From Streptomyces lunaelactis (GTDB lineage: Bacteria; Actinomycetota; Actinomycetes; Streptomycetales; Streptomycetaceae): a stretch of DNA of 64,000 nucleotides. Both the position numbers and the translations under genes were made by a program. The stretch spans positions 868,001 to 932,000 of the forward strand of contig NZ_CP026304.1 in NCBI RefSeq assembly GCF_003054555.1, read 5' to 3'. Positions 48,578-56,742 of the stretch are shown piece by piece; the first letter of the stretch is position 1, and each line of letters starts with the position of its first letter. Below the pieces are notes generated by a model. That model ran no database searches, was not told the DNA's origin, and saw nothing but the letters and a program-made list of their open reading frames with translations.

Positions 48578-49159
48578 ATGGTCACTTCTCACGTCCTCAC
48601 CTGGGAAGTCACGGAGAGCCGGGGGTACGAGACCTCCTGGATCGAGCTCCGCGGCACCACCCTGTGGGCGCGTGGACGCGCGGTCGGGACCGTGCCGGAA
48701 CCGTACTGGGTCTCGTACAAGCTCGAGACCGGCGACAGGTACGTGACCCGTGAGCTGCGGGTTCATGTCGCGAACGCCACCGGTTCGCACGAACTGAGCC
48801 TGCAACACGACGGCGGCGGCCAATGGACCGCCAACGGGGAGCAGCTGCCCTCGGTCGAGGGCGCCCTCGACTGCGATCTCGGCCTCTGCCCGCTCACCAA
48901 CACCATGCCCGTGCTGCGGCAGGGCCTCCACCGGGCACCCGGCGAGCGGACTTTCCTGACGGCCTGGGTCTCCGTGCCGGATCTGGCCGTGCACGCCTCG
49001 CGCCAGACCTACACCCATCTCGCGCGAACCGAGAGCGGTGCGCGTGTCCGGTTCGCCTCTGGCGAGAACCGCAGCGATCTCGAGTTCGACGAGGACGGCC
49101 TCGTCATCGACTACCCGGGCCTCGCGCACCGCCTCTCAGGGAGCGCCGGACACGCCTGA
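48578..49159 (+). CDS. Putative glycolipid-binding domain protein
   Basis: 193 residues. The beta-rich sequence (TSHVLTWEVTESRGYETSWIELRGTTLWARGRAVGTVPEPYWVSYKLETGDRYVTRELRVHV, LSLQHDGGGQWTANGEQLPSVEGALDCDLGLCPLTNTMPVLR, YTHLARTESGARVRFASG) is that of the putative glycolipid-binding family (PF06475), whose biochemical role is not well defined. No signal peptide or membrane segment. Downstream lies the remnant of a DeoR regulator. Confidence 0.8.
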   Translation: MVTSHVLTWEVTESRGYETSWIELRGTTLWARGRAVGTVPEPYWVSYKLETGDRYVTRELRVHVANATGSHELSLQHDGGGQWTANGEQLPSVEGALDCDLGLCPLTNTMPVLRQGLHRAPGERTFLTAWVSVPDLAVHASRQTYTHLARTESGARVRFASGENRSDLEFDEDGLVIDYPGLAHRLSGSAGHA

Positions 49160-49178
49160 GCGACCGGGGGCACCGGCA

Positions 49179-49291
49179 TGGCCAAGGTCTGCGGCCCGGC
49201 GGCGCTCGACACGGTAGTGACCAACGCCCCCGCGGACCCGGCGACCAGCGCGGCATTCGACGAAGCAGGAGTGAAGGTGATCGAGGTATGA
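49179..49291 (+). pseudogene. C-terminal stump of a DeoR/GlpR-type regulator
   Basis: The frame reads MAKVCGPAALDTVVTNAPADPATSAAFDEAGVKVIEV and stops at 49289-49291. This matches the very end of DeoR-family sugar regulators (AKVCxxxALDTVVTDAP...AGVKV). The DNA-binding domain and most of the sensor domain are missing, and the sequence before about 49176 has no resemblance. Its stop overlaps the ATG of the GH4 gene, the arrangement expected of an intact regulator-enzyme pair before a deletion. Confidence 0.75.
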
Positions 49292-50628
49292 GGCTCACGA
49301 TCCTCGGCGGCGGGGGCTTCAGGCTGCCCCTGGTGTACGGCGCCCTGCTCGGCGATCACGCCGAGGGCCGGATCACCCATGTCACCCTTCATGATCTGGA
49401 CCCCGGCCGGCCGGCCGCGATCGCCCGGGTACTGGCCGACCAGGCGGCGGGTGTGCCCGACGCCCCGAAGGTCACCGTCACCACCAACCTCGACGAGGCG
49501 CTGCGCGGCGCCGACTTCGTCTTCTCCGCGATCCGGGTCGGCGGCCTGGAGGGCCGCGCGGCCGACGAGCGCATCGCCCTGGCCGAGGGCGTGCTCGGCC
49601 AGGAGACGGTCGGCGCGGGCGGCATCGCGTACGGACTGCGTACGGTGCCCGTCGCCGTCGACATCGCCCGCCGGGTCGCCCGGCTCGCCCCCGACGCCTG
49701 GGTCATCAACTTCACCAACCCGGCCGGCCTGGTCACCGAGGCCATGGCCCGTCACCTCGGCGACCGGGTCATCGGCATCTGCGACTCCCCGGTGGGTCTC
49801 GGCCGCCGGGTCGCCCGCATCCTGGGCGCCGACCCCGACACCGCCTGGATCGACTACGTCGGCCTCAACCACCTCGGCTGGCTGCGCGGACTGCGCGTCG
49901 AGGGCCGCGACGAACTCCCCCGCCTGCTCGCCGACCCCGAACTGCTCGGCTCCTTCGAGGAGGGCAGGCTCTTCGGCCCGGACTGGCTCCGCGCGCTCGG
50001 CGCCATCCCCAACGAGTATCTGCACTACTACTACTTCAACCGCGAGGCGGTACACGCCTACCGGGAGGCACAGCAGACCCGGGGCGCGTTCCTGCGGGAC
50101 CAACAGGCCCGGTTCTACGAGGAGATGAAGCGGCCCGACGCCCCGGCGCTGGCGACCTGGGACCGTACCCGCGCCGAGCGCGAAGCGACGTACATGGCAC
50201 ACAACCGCGAGGCAGCCGGCGCCGGCGAGCGCGACGAGGACGATCTGGAGTCCGGCGGCTACGAGAAGGTCGCTCTCGCCCTGATGCGTGCCATCGCGCA
50301 CAACCAGCGGACCACGCTCATCCTCAATGTGCGCAACCGCACGACCCTGTCCGTGCTCGACGCGGAAGCCGTCATCGAGGTCCCCTGCTTCGTGGACGCC
50401 AACGGCGCCCACCCCGTCTCGGTGGCTCCGCTGCCGCTGCATGCCACCGGCCTGGTGACGTCGGTGAAGGCCGTCGAGCGCTTCGTACTCGAGGCGTCGG
50501 AGAGCGGCTCGCGCACCACAGCGGTGAAGGCGTTCGCGCTGCACCCCCTCATCGATTCCGTGACCGTCGCCCGCCGTCTCCTCGACGACTACACCAGCGC
50601 CCACCCCGCTCTCGCGTACCTGAAGTAG
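49288..50628 (+). CDS. GH4 family 6-phospho-beta-glucosidase-like enzyme
   Basis: 446 residues from ATG 49288. NAD-dependent GH4 features: N-terminal Rossmann LTILGGGGFRLPLVYGALL, IRVGGLEGRAADERIALAEGVLGQETVGAGGIAYGLRTVPV, then VINFTNPAGLVTEAM, ICDSPVGLGRRVA and GLNHLGWLRGL with the metal/catalytic residues. GH4 enzymes hydrolyse glycosides by NAD+- and Mn2+-assisted oxidation-elimination. The CDSP motif favours phosphorylated beta-glucosides. No PTS genes are nearby, so the true substrate may be a non-phosphorylated sugar. Directly after the DeoR stump, so its local repressor is lost. Confidence 0.88.
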   Translation: MRLTILGGGGFRLPLVYGALLGDHAEGRITHVTLHDLDPGRPAAIARVLADQAAGVPDAPKVTVTTNLDEALRGADFVFSAIRVGGLEGRAADERIALAEGVLGQETVGAGGIAYGLRTVPVAVDIARRVARLAPDAWVINFTNPAGLVTEAMARHLGDRVIGICDSPVGLGRRVARILGADPDTAWIDYVGLNHLGWLRGLRVEGRDELPRLLADPELLGSFEEGRLFGPDWLRALGAIPNEYLHYYYFNREAVHAYREAQQTRGAFLRDQQARFYEEMKRPDAPALATWDRTRAEREATYMAHNREAAGAGERDEDDLESGGYEKVALALMRAIAHNQRTTLILNVRNRTTLSVLDAEAVIEVPCFVDANGAHPVSVAPLPLHATGLVTSVKAVERFVLEASESGSRTTAVKAFALHPLIDSVTVARRLLDDYTSAHPALAYLK

Positions 50629-50698
50629 GAGCCCGCTCATCCACTTCCAGATCCTGACGCTGCGGCTCGCGCGGGCGCAGCTCGGACGATGTCGGCGG

Positions 50699-52588
50699 CT
50701 ATGACCGTCGGAGGGCCACGCGCTGGCGGGCCGTTCGTACGGCGGCGGAGAGGTGGGCGATGTCGTAGGCGCCGTGGTGGCGTACTCCGTTGATGAAGAA
50801 GGTCGGTGTCCCGGACACAGCGCTGAGGTCGGCGGACTCCACGTCCTCGGCCACCCGCGCGGCGCCCGCCCGCTTCCGCAGATCGCGCTCGAAACGCTCG
50901 ACGTCCAGTCCGCTCTCCGCCGCGTAGCCGATCAGGTCGGACGGCTTCAGGGCGTCCTGGCGTTCGAGGAGGAGGTCGTGCATCCGCCAGAAGGCGCCCT
51001 GTGCGGCCGCCGCCTCGGACGCTTCCGCGGCGAGCTGGGCCCGGGGGTGGACGTCGGTCAGAGGCAGATGGCGCCAGACGTAGCGGACATCCCCGAAGTC
51101 GGCGAGGAGGGCGCGCACGACGGGTTCCGCCTGACCGCAGTAGGGGCATTCGAGGTCGCCGTACTCGACCACGGTCACCGGAGCGTCCCGGGGCCCACGG
51201 ATGTGGTCGCGTTCGTCGTCGACGGGCGCGGCCAGATCGACGATGCGCTCTGCCGCGCCCAGCAGAGCACGAATCTGCCTGCGGCGCGGAAGCAGCCCGA
51301 TCACGGCCGTGACCGCCCAGGTGAGGGCGAAGGCGCAGACCACCGCGCCGAGGATGCCGGTCTTCGCCTCTTCCAGCTCGTCGCCGGTGAAGGCCAGGGT
51401 CGCGATCAGCAGCGACACGGTGAATCCGACACCCGCGATGGTGCCGCCGGCCGCGGTCGCGCCCCAGCCGACCGGTGGCCGCAGCCGTCCGTGACTGACC
51501 CGGCTCGCCAGCCACGAGGTGCCGATGACGGCAATGGGCTTCCCCAGGACGAAGCCGAGCAGAATGCCGAGAGTGACCGGTGATCTCACGGCACTCGACA
51601 GTTGCTCGGCGCCGATGGGGATACCGGTGTTGGCCAGCGCGAACAGCGGCACGATCACATAGCTGGTCCAGGGGTGGAACATCCGCTGCAGCCGCTCGTT
51701 CGGCGAGATGGCCGACGCCAGTCCCTGCTGTACGGAGCGGGCGAGCTCCGGTGTCGGCTGTTCGCGGAACAGCCGGAACAAGCCGCTCGCGTGCTCCAGG
51801 TCGCTGCGGGACGCCGGATACGCGTACGTGAGCAGCCCGACGGCCAGTCCCGTGACGACGGGGTCGACGCCTGACTTCAGCAGTGCCGTCCACGTCGCGA
51901 TGGCGAGCAGTGCGTACAGCGGGCCTTCGCGCACCCCGGCGGCCCGCAGCAGCAGGAAGACGCCGAAGAGGCCCAGCGCCACCAGAAGGGCCATCACGGC
52001 GATGTTGTCGCTGTAGGCGACGGCGATGACGCCGAGCGCGACGAAGTCGTCGACGACGGTGACGGTGAGGATGAAGGCGCGCAGGCCCTCGGGCAGGCGA
52101 TTGCCGAGCAGGGCGAGCATGCCCAGGGCGAAGGCGGTGTCCGTGGACATCGCGGCGCCCCAGCCGTGCACCGAGGCGTGGCCGCTGTTGATGCCGAGAT
52201 AGATGGCGACCGGTACGAGCATGCCGGCGATGCCGACGAGCAGCGGCAGTGTCACGCGCCGTCGCTCGCGCAGCTCCCCCATGTCGAACTCGCGGCGCGC
52301 TTCGAGTCCGACGACGAGGAAGAACAGCGTCATCAGACCGTTGTTGACCCAGTCCCGCAGGTCGAGCGAGACGCCGTAGGAGCCGAGCTCGATCGACAGG
52401 TGCGTGCCCCAGAAGGTCTCGTACGAGCTCGGCCCGATGTTTGCCCAGGCAAGCGCCGCCAGTACCGCGGCCAGCAGGAAGACGGCGCTGCCCGTCTCGG
52501 TCCGCAGGAAGTCGCGCCACGGCGTCCGCATGTCGTCGCCGCAAATGGTCTGCCCGGACATGCTGGGAGCCGCCGAGGGTTCGGTCAC
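50699..52588 (-). CDS. nhaA: NhaA Na+/H+ antiporter fused to a DsbA/thioredoxin-like domain
   Basis: 629 residues from GTG 52588. Residues ~20-420 are NhaA with about eleven hydrophobic helices ([74 protein letters not shown]); the transport Asp pair in [10 protein letters not shown] is retained. Residues ~440-629 form a DsbA-like domain with CPYC active site ([23 protein letters not shown]). NhaA-DsbA fusions are known in actinobacteria. NhaA exports Na+ for H+. The domain after the last helix follows a basic LPRRRQ segment, and its membrane side is not settled by sequence alone. Confidence 0.92.
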   Translation of the reverse strand: MTEPSAAPSMSGQTICGDDMRTPWRDFLRTETGSAVFLLAAVLAALAWANIGPSSYETFWGTHLSIELGSYGVSLDLRDWVNNGLMTLFFLVVGLEARREFDMGELRERRRVTLPLLVGIAGMLVPVAIYLGINSGHASVHGWGAAMSTDTAFALGMLALLGNRLPEGLRAFILTVTVVDDFVALGVIAVAYSDNIAVMALLVALGLFGVFLLLRAAGVREGPLYALLAIATWTALLKSGVDPVVTGLAVGLLTYAYPASRSDLEHASGLFRLFREQPTPELARSVQQGLASAISPNERLQRMFHPWTSYVIVPLFALANTGIPIGAEQLSSAVRSPVTLGILLGFVLGKPIAVIGTSWLASRVSHGRLRPPVGWGATAAGGTIAGVGFTVSLLIATLAFTGDELEEAKTGILGAVVCAFALTWAVTAVIGLLPRRRQIRALLGAAERIVDLAAPVDDERDHIRGPRDAPVTVVEYGDLECPYCGQAEPVVRALLADFGDVRYVWRHLPLTDVHPRAQLAAEASEAAAAQGAFWRMHDLLLERQDALKPSDLIGYAAESGLDVERFERDLRKRAGAARVAEDVESADLSAVSGTPTFFINGVRHHGAYDIAHLSAAVRTARQRVALRRS

Positions 52589-52674
52589 CCGGTGATTCTC
52601 TCCCGCATCCGGCGGCCGAGCCCATCAGGCGCAACAGTCGGCCACCGGCCCCGGGACACTAAGCCTAAGCAGTG

Positions 52675-52686
52675 GCTTATATAAGC
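52675..52686. promoter_or_regulatory. Palindromic operator of the ArsR-SRPBCC type
   Basis: GCTTATATAAGC is a perfect 12-bp palindrome in front of the ArsR remnant and SRPBCC gene. AT-rich TTATATAA centres are typical of ArsR operators in such operons, and it is strikingly AT-rich for this genome. Confidence 0.55.
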
Positions 52687-52708
52687 TGCGAGTGGCAGAG
52701 TGGGGCGC

Positions 52709-52789
52709 GTGCACGTCCCGGCCGCGTCCCAGCACCTGCGCGTGCTGCGCGCGGCCGACTTCGCAACCATGGAAGTGGAAGACAGATGA
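52709..52789 (+). pseudogene. Remnant of an ArsR regulator
   Basis: A 26-codon frame reads VHVPAASQHLRVLRAADFATMEVEDR and stops where the SRPBCC ATG begins (ATGA). The piece AASQHLRVLRAADF is the recognition helix of ArsR regulators (usually PAVSQHLRVLREAGL). The rest of the winged helix is gone. This looks like an internal deletion leaving operator, recognition-helix stump and coupled downstream gene. Confidence 0.65.
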
Positions 52790-53421
52790 GCGACATCGTC
52801 GACCGGGTCAACGACGTCCGCCGCGAGGTCGGCAACGACCAGTCCCCCGCCGGCGAGCGCCATACCGTCCTGCTCAGGCGTCTCTACGCCGCGGAGATCG
52901 AGGACGTCTGGGACGCCTGCACGACCCCCGAGCGGCTGAGCCGATGGTTTCTGCCGGTCACGGGCGACCTCCGCCCGGGCGGCACTTACCAGCTGGAGGG
53001 AAACGCGCGAGGCGAGATCCTGCGCTGTCAGCCGCCCGGGCTCCTCAAGGCCAGCTGGGTGTACGGGGAAGGGGACGAGACGGAGTTCAGCGAGGTCGAG
53101 TTGCGGCTGTCCCAACAGGACGCCGGGCAGACGGTGTTCGAGCTCGTACACCTCGTCGCGGCCGACCCGCGGAAGTGGGGCGAGTACGGACCGGGCGCCG
53201 TGGGCGTCGGCTGGGACCTCACCCTGCTCAGCCTGCACTGGCATCTGAGCGGCAAGGACATCCAGGACCCTCGGGCCTGGCAGGACTCGCCGGAGGCGCG
53301 GACCTTCATGACGCACAGCAGCCGGGCGTGGGGCGCCGCGCACGAGGCGTCGGGGGTGCCGGCCGCCGAGGCGGCCGCGGCCGCGGAGAACACCGCGAAG
53401 GCCTACGTCCCCGAACCGTGA
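52786..53421 (+). CDS. SRPBCC (AHSA1-like) domain protein
   Basis: 211 residues. VLLRRLYAAEIEDVWDACTTPERLSRWFLPVTGDLRPGGTYQLEGNARGEILRCQPPGLLKASWVYGEGDETEFSEVELRL is a clear AHSA1/START-like ligand-binding domain, followed by a helical C-terminus (SSRAWGAAHEASGVPAAEAAAAAENTAKAY). In the usual arrangement the preceding gene is an ArsR repressor; here only a stump is left. Its 3' end overlaps the convergent LPMO gene by 19 bases. Confidence 0.85.
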   Translation: MSDIVDRVNDVRREVGNDQSPAGERHTVLLRRLYAAEIEDVWDACTTPERLSRWFLPVTGDLRPGGTYQLEGNARGEILRCQPPGLLKASWVYGEGDETEFSEVELRLSQQDAGQTVFELVHLVAADPRKWGEYGPGAVGVGWDLTLLSLHWHLSGKDIQDPRAWQDSPEARTFMTHSSRAWGAAHEASGVPAAEAAAAAENTAKAYVPEP

Positions 53422-54392
53422 GCGCGCGCCCCGCTCCCTCGATGGGCATGCCGTCGGGGGCGGCGGCGCAGGACTGCGGATACGACGAGGGCGACCAGCG
53501 CGAGTGCCGCGGCCGCACCGCCGATGAGAATCACCGACTCGTCATCCCCGCGGTCCGCCGACGCCGCGGCCGGTTGCGCGGCGGGCTCGGTCACCGGCTG
53601 AGTGACGGGCTGCTGGGCGGGCTCGGCAGCGGGCTGGGCGGACGGCTGCTCGGTGGCGGGCTCCCGGGTGGGCGACGGCTCGGTGGCCGGCTGCTCGGCG
53701 ACGGCCCCGGAATCGGATCCGGAATCCGGGCCCGACGCGTCGCCGGGCTTCGCGGCTCCCGCCAGCACCACGTCGGAGCACGAGTAGTAGGTGTCCGGCG
53801 TGCTCGAGTTCCGCCACACCGTGTACAGCACATGACGGCCCGTCAGTCCGGCCGGCAGCCGACCGCTGATCCGGTACGCGCCGTCGGAGAGCTCCGGATC
53901 GGTGGCCGTGGCGAAGGGCTCCGCCGCCAGATCGGCCCACCTCAGCGGCGCGGCCGGATCGTGTCCCTTCTTGGTGAGATACAGGCTGAACGATCCCTCG
54001 TGCGGGATGGTCGACCGGTAGGTGAGAGTGAACCGGGAACCGGCCTTGAGCGTCGTCGCCGGCCAGTCCGCGCGGGCGATGTCCAGGCCCCGGTACGCGT
54101 CGAGGCCCGCGCTGCACAGCTGCCCGTCCGGCACGACCTCCCGGTCCCGCCCCCGGACATCGGCCACCCGCAGGTTGTCCCACGCGTCGAACGCCGATCC
54201 CCCGTTCGCGGCAACGGCGGCCCGGCAGGCCGCCGACGCGCGCTGCGCTCCCTCGGGACCGCACGCGGCCACCCGGCTGACCGGATCGGTCGGCGCCCCG
54301 TGCGCCTGCGCGGTCCCGGCGGCCACGGCTGTGAGCACGAGTGGTACGACGCCGGCGAACGCGACGGCGGCGGCAGTGCGATGGGCAGTCAT
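53403..54392 (-). CDS. AA10-type lytic polysaccharide monooxygenase with C-terminal membrane anchor
   Basis: 329 residues. Signal peptide 1-30 ending in TAQA, leaving His31 as mature N-terminus (HGAPTDPVSR), the copper histidine brace of AA10 LPMOs. The second brace His is probably in TIPHEGSFSLYLTKKG. The rest of the core (SAACRAAVAANGGSAFDAWDNLRVADVRGRD, LPAGLTGRHVLYTVWRNSSTPDTYYSCSDVVL) fits the family. A long Pro/Glu/Thr/Gln linker (~215-285) leads to a transmembrane helix ILIGGAAAALALVALVVSAVL and a basic tail. No carbohydrate-binding module. LPMOs oxidatively cleave chitin or cellulose; this one would stay on the cell surface. Confidence 0.85.
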   Translation of the reverse strand: MTAHRTAAAVAFAGVVPLVLTAVAAGTAQAHGAPTDPVSRVAACGPEGAQRASAACRAAVAANGGSAFDAWDNLRVADVRGRDREVVPDGQLCSAGLDAYRGLDIARADWPATTLKAGSRFTLTYRSTIPHEGSFSLYLTKKGHDPAAPLRWADLAAEPFATATDPELSDGAYRISGRLPAGLTGRHVLYTVWRNSSTPDTYYSCSDVVLAGAAKPGDASGPDSGSDSGAVAEQPATEPSPTREPATEQPSAQPAAEPAQQPVTQPVTEPAAQPAAASADRGDDESVILIGGAAAALALVALVVSAVLRRRPRRHAHRGSGARAHGSGT

Positions 54393-54505
54393 CCGCAGCG
54401 GACCTCCTTGATGGGCCCGACCTTGCGGGGCCCGACAGCCTGCCGCGTAGTACGGCTGCGCCCGGCGGAGCGTTCACCGCGGGGCCGCACCGCTGCTTCG
54501 GATGG

Positions 54506-54952
54506 TCAGGAAGCCTCGACGGCCGCCTTGATCCGCTGGGCGAAGGCGTCGGCGTCCTTGCGTGCCGCACTCAGGGCGAGGGGGGCGAGGACCTTGCCCA
54601 CGCCATGGCCTTCGAGGTTGTTGAAGACGTGCAGCCGGGTGTTGCCCTCGGGGGTGGACTCCAGGTCGTAGCCGCCCTCGGTCGCGGTGACGAGGTTCTT
54701 CGAGAGCTCGGTCCACCGGATCGTGCTGGGCTGCGAGAACTCGCTGATCCGGAACTCCCGGCTGGTCGTCATCCCGGCGTCCTTGACCCGGCTCCTGTAG
54801 ACGGTGCCGACCGCGGCCGGGCCGTCCGTCGTCTGCTTCATCTCCAGCACCCTGGGGCTGAACTTGGGATCGTTCTCGCCGTTGGCGAGGAAGGCGAAGA
54901 CCTCCTCGACGGGGCGCCCGATCTCGACCGTTGCCTCGAACTTACCGGCCAT
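54506..54952 (-). CDS. SRPBCC family protein (polyketide cyclase/dehydrase-like)
   Basis: 148 residues. MAGKFEATVEIGRPVEEVFAFLANGENDPKFSPRVLEMKQTT followed by AVGTVYRSRV and a long C-terminal helix (VLAPLALSAARKDADAFAQRIKAAVEA) is the single-domain SRPBCC fold with a hydrophobic cavity. Nothing in the sequence singles out an enzymatic activity. It lies between the LPMO and DUF488 genes on the same strand, about 100 bases from each, so it is probably independently expressed. Confidence 0.85.
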   Translation of the reverse strand: MAGKFEATVEIGRPVEEVFAFLANGENDPKFSPRVLEMKQTTDGPAAVGTVYRSRVKDAGMTTSREFRISEFSQPSTIRWTELSKNLVTATEGGYDLESTPEGNTRLHVFNNLEGHGVGKVLAPLALSAARKDADAFAQRIKAAVEAS

Positions 54953-55045
54953 GATTCCTCCATTGATCGCTCGCGCCCCGGCTGCGGGGTGCCGGCATCA
55001 TCCCAGACGGGCTGGGACGCTCCCAGCAGACTCGCGATGTTGCCG

Positions 55046-55417
55046 TCATCCCTCGGACCGCCGCTCCAGATGGGTCAGGAGCACGGGAACATGGCTGCGC
55101 TCCACGTCCTTGACCGCGGTGACGACGGTCACGCTCCCCGCGGCCGACAGGGCGAGAAGGCGGTCGACGGCCGGGGCGTGGTCCGAGTCGGCCAGTTCTC
55201 GCAGGTACCGCTGGGTGAACTCCTCCAGGCGGCTGCGGTCTTCGTGGTACCAGTGCCGCAATTCGTCCGAGGGAGCGATGTCTTTGAGCCACGCGTCGAC
55301 GGAGGCGCGCTCCTTGGAGACGCCACGCGGCCACAGCCGGTCCACCAGGACCCGGGACCCGTCGTCCGGGTGCGCCGGATCGTATACACGCCGGACCTGG
55401 AACGGGCCGGACACCAT
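55046..55417 (-). CDS. DUF488 family protein
   Basis: 123 residues from ATG 55417, preceded by GGGAGGTGAG. The family pattern is clear: VRRVYDPAHPDDGSRVLVDRLWPRGVSKERASVDAWLKDIAPSDELRHWYHED, then VDRLLALSAAGSVTVVTAVKDVERSHVPVLLTHL. DUF488 proteins are small cytoplasmic proteins of uncertain function. Longer frames upstream have shadow-like composition and a weaker start. Confidence 0.88.
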   Translation of the reverse strand: MVSGPFQVRRVYDPAHPDDGSRVLVDRLWPRGVSKERASVDAWLKDIAPSDELRHWYHEDRSRLEEFTQRYLRELADSDHAPAVDRLLALSAAGSVTVVTAVKDVERSHVPVLLTHLERRSEG

Positions 55418-55844
55418 CCGCTCACCTCCCTCGCGCGCAGGCGTAGGTGCGGCGCCCCGCCACGGGTCACGCCGTACGTTCTCAGACTCCTCCGTGCGGG
55501 ACGGCTCCGCACCTTCTGCGGTCGCCGCAATTGTTGACTCCGCAGGGACCCGCCGGCCCTCCGCCTCGGGGCCGGTGGGCCGATAACGCGCCGACCGGGG
55601 TCTTGCGTGCAACGATGGTCGCCGTCGCGCAGTGCTGCCTCACCGGGAGGTGAATCGCCCTCGATATCGAACCCGGCACCGCACACGAGACCCGACGACA
55701 GGTCACCGTCAACGCCGTCAGCGCCGTCCTCGGCATGTGACGGACCACTGGCCGGTTTCTGCCCCCCGCACTACCGGCGCCCGACCGGTGTCCGATAGAT
55801 CTTCCCAGGCGGCAGACCTGTCCCCAGCCCTGGAGGTACGCCCC
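55418..55844. other. 427-base intergenic region, possible short gene remnant
   Basis: Between the divergent DUF488 and methyltransferase genes. Around 55658-55738 one plus frame reads LDIEPGTAHETRRQVTVNAVSAVLGM then stops, resembling the end of a coding region, but it has no usable start and I cannot name it. The region ends with GGAGGT serving the methyltransferase. No promoter or palindrome stands out. Confidence 0.4.
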
Positions 55845-56669
55845 ATGACCGGAGACCGGACCAGCACCACACCGGGCAAGAGCCGGTTCGACGACATATA
55901 CAACGAGCCGGATCCCCGCGCCTACTTCCGTCGGCTCGCCCCACTCGAGTACGAGATCCCGCACCACGCCCAGGACGTCTTCCGCCGCACCCGAGCCGAG
56001 CGGGCCGAGGCCCCGGGTGCCGAGGGCGGAACCGCGGTCCTCGACCTCTGCTGCTCGTACGGCATCAACGCCGCGCTGCTCAACCACAACCTCACCCTGG
56101 CGGACCTGTACGCGCACTACACCGGCCCCGAGGCGGAGGCCCTCACAACCGCCGAACTCATCGAGCGCGACAAGGAGTTCTACGCCTCACGGCGCCGCGC
56201 GGACGCGACCCGGGTCATCGGACTGGACGCCGCCGACCGCGCCGTCCGCTACGCCCTGGACGTCGGCCTGCTCGACGAGGGCTACGCCGAGAACCTGGAA
56301 CAGCGGCCGCCCAGCCCGCTCCTGCGCCGCGCGATCGCGGGCACCGGACTGATCACGGTCACCGGAGGCATCGGCTACATCTCGCACCGCACCTTCGAGG
56401 CACTGATGGAGTGTGCGCGGGTCCCGGTCTGGGTGAGCGCCTTCGTCCTGCGTACCGTCCCCTACCAGCCGGTGATCACCAGCCTGGCCGGGTACGGCCT
56501 GGTCACCGAGGACTCCTCGCAGAACTACCCACAGCGGTTGTTCACCGGCCCGGCGGAGCAGCGGAGCGCCGTCGAGCAGGCGCTCGGTGCGGGTTACGAC
56601 CCCACCGGCCTGGAGACCGAAGGCCGCTACTACACCCGCCTGTTCGAGTCCCGGCCCCGGACCGGGTGA
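55845..56669 (+). CDS. Class I SAM-dependent methyltransferase-like protein
   Basis: 274 residues; GGAGGT before ATG 55845. After a variable start (FDDIYNEPDPRAYFRRLAPLEYEIPHHAQDVFRR) comes a glycine-poor motif I, AVLDLCCSYGINAALLNHNLTLADLYAHY, then VIGLDAADRAVRYALDVGLLDEGYAENLE as motif II (acidic residue GLDAAD) and GTGLITVTGGIGYISHRTFEALMECA. The order fits a Rossmann methyltransferase with an atypical SAM loop (DLCCSYG). The C-terminal part (YPQRLFTGPAEQRSAVEQAL...GRYYTRLFESRP) is family-specific. The substrate is unknown. Confidence 0.75.
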   Translation: MTGDRTSTTPGKSRFDDIYNEPDPRAYFRRLAPLEYEIPHHAQDVFRRTRAERAEAPGAEGGTAVLDLCCSYGINAALLNHNLTLADLYAHYTGPEAEALTTAELIERDKEFYASRRRADATRVIGLDAADRAVRYALDVGLLDEGYAENLEQRPPSPLLRRAIAGTGLITVTGGIGYISHRTFEALMECARVPVWVSAFVLRTVPYQPVITSLAGYGLVTEDSSQNYPQRLFTGPAEQRSAVEQALGAGYDPTGLETEGRYYTRLFESRPRTG

Positions 56670-56696
56670 ATCGCCGAGCGACGGTCCTTGGATGTG

Positions 56697-56727
56697 GAGC
56701 GGCCACGGCGACAGGCCGTGGCCGCTC
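56697..56727. terminator. Bidirectional stem-loop between convergent genes
   Basis: GAGCGGCCACGGC (56697-56709) pairs perfectly with GCCGTGGCCGCTC (56715-56727) around a 5-base loop, between the methyltransferase stop (56669) and the convergent membrane-protein stop (56743). Confidence 0.7.
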
Positions 56728-56742
56728 GGCGCGTTCAACCGT

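Noticed and set aside
52692..54671. Long plus-strand frame crossing the SRPBCC and LPMO genes
   Set aside because: Arg/Gly-rich shadow of two well-supported genes.
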